Shown one piece after another: positions 61,149-64,000 of a stretch of 64,000 nucleotides of DNA. The notes beneath the pieces are model-generated. The model had not been told where the DNA came from. It saw only the letters and a list, made by a program, of their open reading frames with translations, and did not search any database. Origin of the DNA: Thelonectria olida (taxonomy: Eukaryota > Ascomycota > Sordariomycetes > Hypocreales > Nectriaceae); assembly GCA_020736575.1 (NCBI GenBank), contig JAGPYM010000055.1:89751-153750 (forward strand), given 5' to 3'. A program made the position numbers and the translations under genes. Position 1 is the stretch's first letter. Each line of letters opens with the position of its first letter.

Positions 61149-63375
61149 AAAAATTTATAATTTCTTGTATTAAATATTTTATTTATTTTATTAGTTAACT
61201 TTTCTTATATATAACTATTATATTATTTTATTTTAAGAATATCTTCCTTAAAAATATTAAATTTATAGTTTTTAGGGCATTTTCTATTATATAGTCTTAT
61301 AAGATATTTTTTTAAAGTTTTTATATTTAAGTGATTTAGTTTTAAATGCTAGTTATATAATTTTATAATTATAGTTTTATTTTTATTAGAATTTTCCTTT
61401 TTATTTATAATTATAAGAGTTTTTATACTTAAAATATTTTCTTTAGAAATTTTATATTTTTATAATTAATTATATATACTAGAATATAATATAACTTTTA
61501 CTTAAGGAAACTTATAATAATAATTCTTATATTTTTAATTAGGAAAATATTATTTTATTTAATATAATAGTTAATATTAGTTAAAGCTAACTAACTTATA
61601 ATATTTACCTCTAACTTAGAAATAAATATAATATTTTTAATATATTATTTTTTTTTATTATTAGGGAATTTTATATATAAATTTCCAGTTCCTTTTATAT
61701 TTATTTTATAAGTATTTTACTTAAAAACTTCTTTATTTATAAGTTTATAATTTACTAAAAATTTATATTTTATATAATATAAATTATAATACTTATATTA
61801 TATATACAGTGGATTAAATTCTTATTTTTATTATTTTCCTTAGTTATATATATATTATTTTACTTAAAAATAGAAATAATATATTTTAAATTCTTTTTTA
61901 TAATTCCTATAGGAATATTAGTATTTTTATTATATAAAAAATGTATATATAAGGGGTTCTTTCCCTTTATATCTTTTATATTTATATATATAAGGTTAAA
62001 AGCTTCTAAAAAAGTTAATTCTTTATTTTTAAACTTTATAACTTTTCTAATTAGTTTATCTAGCAAGCTAAAATCTATATTAGGGTTTCTAGTAGCTAGG
62101 AGCAGTTTTTCCTACTTTTTATTTTTATTTTCTCTTGCCTTATTTAAAAGAGAGTTTTTAGCTGCCTTAGCTTCTTCCTTTTTAGCTTTTAAATTAGGAA
62201 TCCAATTTTTAAGAGCTTTAGTTAGATAAAGGAAAAAATAGTTTATAGAAATATACTCTTTTTTCTTATAATTAGTATATTTTATATTAATTTTCTTAGC
62301 TTTTTATAGTTTTTTAAACTATATAAATACTAAGGTCTCTAATTAGTTCTCTATTCTTTTAGCCTTATTAACTAGTAAAAAAGATAGAGATTTTAAAATA
62401 TAAGTATTAGAGTTATTTCTTAAAGTTTAAAAGATATTAATTATATAATTAGAAAAGCTTTTATTTAAACTATATAAAATCTATATTATAATAACTTTTT
62501 TAGGGATTTTTATATTTTTAAAAGTCTATTTATTAGAAAGTTCTTTAATTTTATTTAGAAATCCTTCTATTAACTAATTTTAAAAGTATATATTAAAAAA
62601 TTCCCTTATTAAAAAGAATTTACTTATAAAACTAAAGGAATTATAAAGGTTTTTTAAAAAATCCCAAGCTAATTTAGTATTTTTAATATATTTAATTTAT
62701 AATATAAGTCTATCTTTTAATAAAAGGTTAATATTTACTAGTACTTCTATTAATTCTATATAAACTTTAGTAAAAATAGTACTTATAAGCTTTTTTTTAA
62801 TTAGAAAAGCTTTAATTTAAATAGCTTAAATAATATAATTTTTACTACTTTTCAATTAAAAAATTTTAAGCTTATTTCTAAATCCTATTATAATTAGTTA
62901 GCTATAAAAATACTAAAAGAGGGTTTTTATTAATATTTTTTATTAAAAAAAGATACTTAAAAAAGCTAATATATTAACTTAATAAGATTAAGTAGTATAA
63001 TTAAATAGCTTAAAAATAGGCTTTTTAATAATATAAGCTTTTAATTAAAATATTAAATATTAAAAAAGATATTAATATTAATATAAAAATTAAAAAGTAT
63101 AATATATTAAAAGAATTATTTAATTTATAATTAGAGAATTATTAAAATAATATAACTATTAAAAAGGTAGTAGTAAGAAAATAATTAAATAAAAGATAAA
63201 TATAATTAGTTAGGTAGTTATTAAAAAATTAAAAAGTATTAATAGAGGTTTTTAAGTAATAGATAGTAAAAAACAGGTAAAATAGTAGTAAAATTAAAAG
63301 AATTAAAATATTTTAAGATTAAGCTAATAAGAATTAGAAAAAAGAGTATTAAAATGCTCCTTAAAAGCTACTAAG
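61149..63375 (-). pseudogene. copia gag and gag-pre-integrase region, decayed
   Basis: Between the integrase and the right LTR. The longest open piece is 62066-61860 (68 codons, FKNKELTFLEAFNLIYINI). By position it should be gag or the protease/pre-integrase segment; no zinc knuckle or protease motif is legible. Confidence 0.55.
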
Positions 63376-64000
63376 TGTAAAACCCGGGCTTATAACTTAT
63401 AAAGGCTAGAGCTATAATAGAAAATAAAGTTAGAAGCTTTAAAAGCAAATAGAAGAATAGAAGTAAAAATACGTAAATTCTAATTAGATATTTAGAATTA
63501 ATAAATTAAAGCAATTATAAAAATATAAAAAAGAATCTAATTAGTTAAATATTTATTATAAATATTAATAATTTAATTAAGTTAAATAAGGGGAGAAAAA
63601 CTCTTATCTTTTATATATAATAAATTAGGTTCTATTAGCTTTAACTAAAAATATATATATTAAATAAACACTCTATTATTCTTCTATTTAATAGTATTTA
63701 AAATGCTTATATAAGTATATTTTTATTTATTTAAATAGTTAATTAAAAGTAAAAGACTTAAAAGGTATATTAAATTATTATATATTTTAATATACTTTCT
63801 ATTTAGAATTATATATATTATTAGGGCGGATATTATCTATTAAAGTAAGAATAGTATATACTAGTAAGTCTGCCTTTTTAATTTAAAATTAAATAAAGTA
63901 TTTTAAATAAACATATAATTAATAAGGTATATAAGGTAAAAAATATATTATTATAATTCTAATATTTTTATAAATTTAAATAATAAACTTTATTTCTTTT
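63376..64000 (-). repeat. copia right LTR (5' LTR), cut by window edge
   Basis: Begins TGTAAAACCCGGGCTTATAA and matches 41223 onward. It has no X insertion, so it shows the empty site for X copy 2. Confidence 0.75.

Larger units (their letters stand above)
37786..64000. other. RIP-mutated AT-rich repeat block
   Basis: 26 kb of TpA-rich, almost gene-free DNA continuing past the window end. Every part that I can identify is transposon-derived, with stop-riddled frames and Asp-to-Asn type changes at catalytic sites. Individual elements are listed separately; unassigned gaps inside them hold nothing that I can name. Confidence 0.9.
41223..64000 (-). mobile_element. Ty1/copia LTR retrotransposon, RIPed, multiply interrupted, partial at window end
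   Basis: Direct repeats at ~41223-42760 (containing X copy 2) and 63376-64000 (cut by the window edge) are the LTRs; the left one ends beyond 42760. On the minus strand the order is gag (63.3-61.2 kb), integrase (60.9-60.4 kb), reverse transcriptase (46.2-44.8 kb) and RNase H (43.4-43.1 kb), the copia order with integrase before RT. Three later insertions separate these parts: X copy 4, X copy 5 with a 13.2-kb gypsy element inside, and a 1.4-kb X-related segment. Frames are full of stops. Confidence 0.85.

Noticed and set aside
37786..64000. AT-rich block considered as mitochondrial DNA or a centromere
   Set aside because: It contains identifiable retrotransposon parts with RIP-type changes and LTR pairs. 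Mitochondrial genes are absent. A centromere cannot be excluded but nothing beyond AT-richness supports it.

Overview
The window looks like a chromosome segment of a filamentous ascomycete (Pezizomycotina). The protein-coding genes have short 50-90 bp introns with GT..CTAAY..AG signals. The families are typical of these fungi: a NACHT STAND receptor, Zn2Cys6 regulators, a PDR-type ABC transporter, an APC permease and a secreted pectin methylesterase. The repeats are saturated with C-to-T/G-to-A changes, as repeat-induced point mutation (RIP) produces. The pectinase fits a plant-associated lifestyle, but genus cannot be read from this alone.

Layout. 0.4-4.5 kb: an intact seven-exon DUF7708-NACHT receptor (-) with the wreck of a subtilisin-family (S8) peptidase upstream on the same strand (5.0-5.9 kb). 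6.3-8.9 kb: an intact eight-exon Zn2Cys6 transcription factor (+). 9.2-11.0 kb: an intact four-exon APC permease (-), divergent from a PDR-type ABC transporter (+) that starts at 11.68 kb. Their shared promoter carries a CGG-N12-CCG site with a PDRE-like TCCGTGGA core.

The ABC gene is cut in its second nucleotide-binding domain by a three-level nest. A TA-flanked inverted-repeat element of about 470 bp entered first. A 10.4-kb Ty3/gypsy retrotransposon (now heavily RIPed) then inserted into that element's left terminal repeat. A 1.86-kb Fot1/pogo-type DNA transposon with an intact transposase and no sign of RIP then inserted into the gypsy reverse transcriptase. The ABC gene resumes in frame at 25.73 kb and ends at 27.32 kb.

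28.3-30.1 kb: two truncated, divergent relics (a Zn2Cys6/fungal_trans_2 regulator and a pappalysin-like MEP metalloprotease). 30.9-31.9 kb: an intact pectin methylesterase (-) with a GC-AG intron. 31.9-36.1 kb: apparently gene-free, normal-composition DNA. 36.1-36.7 kb: a small four-helix membrane protein. 

37.8-64 kb: continuous AT-rich RIPed repeat DNA. It can be dissected into a truncated gypsy pair; a Ty1/copia element running from 41.2 kb past the window end and coding on the minus strand; a short non-LTR-like repeat family ('X' here) that inserted at least four times with 10-15 bp target duplications; and a 13.2-kb Ty3/gypsy element with equal 399-bp LTRs inserted in one X copy. No tRNA, rRNA or CRISPR feature was seen. 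Exon structures, repeats and motifs were read by eye; percent identities, ages and family names beyond the cited motifs are not computed.
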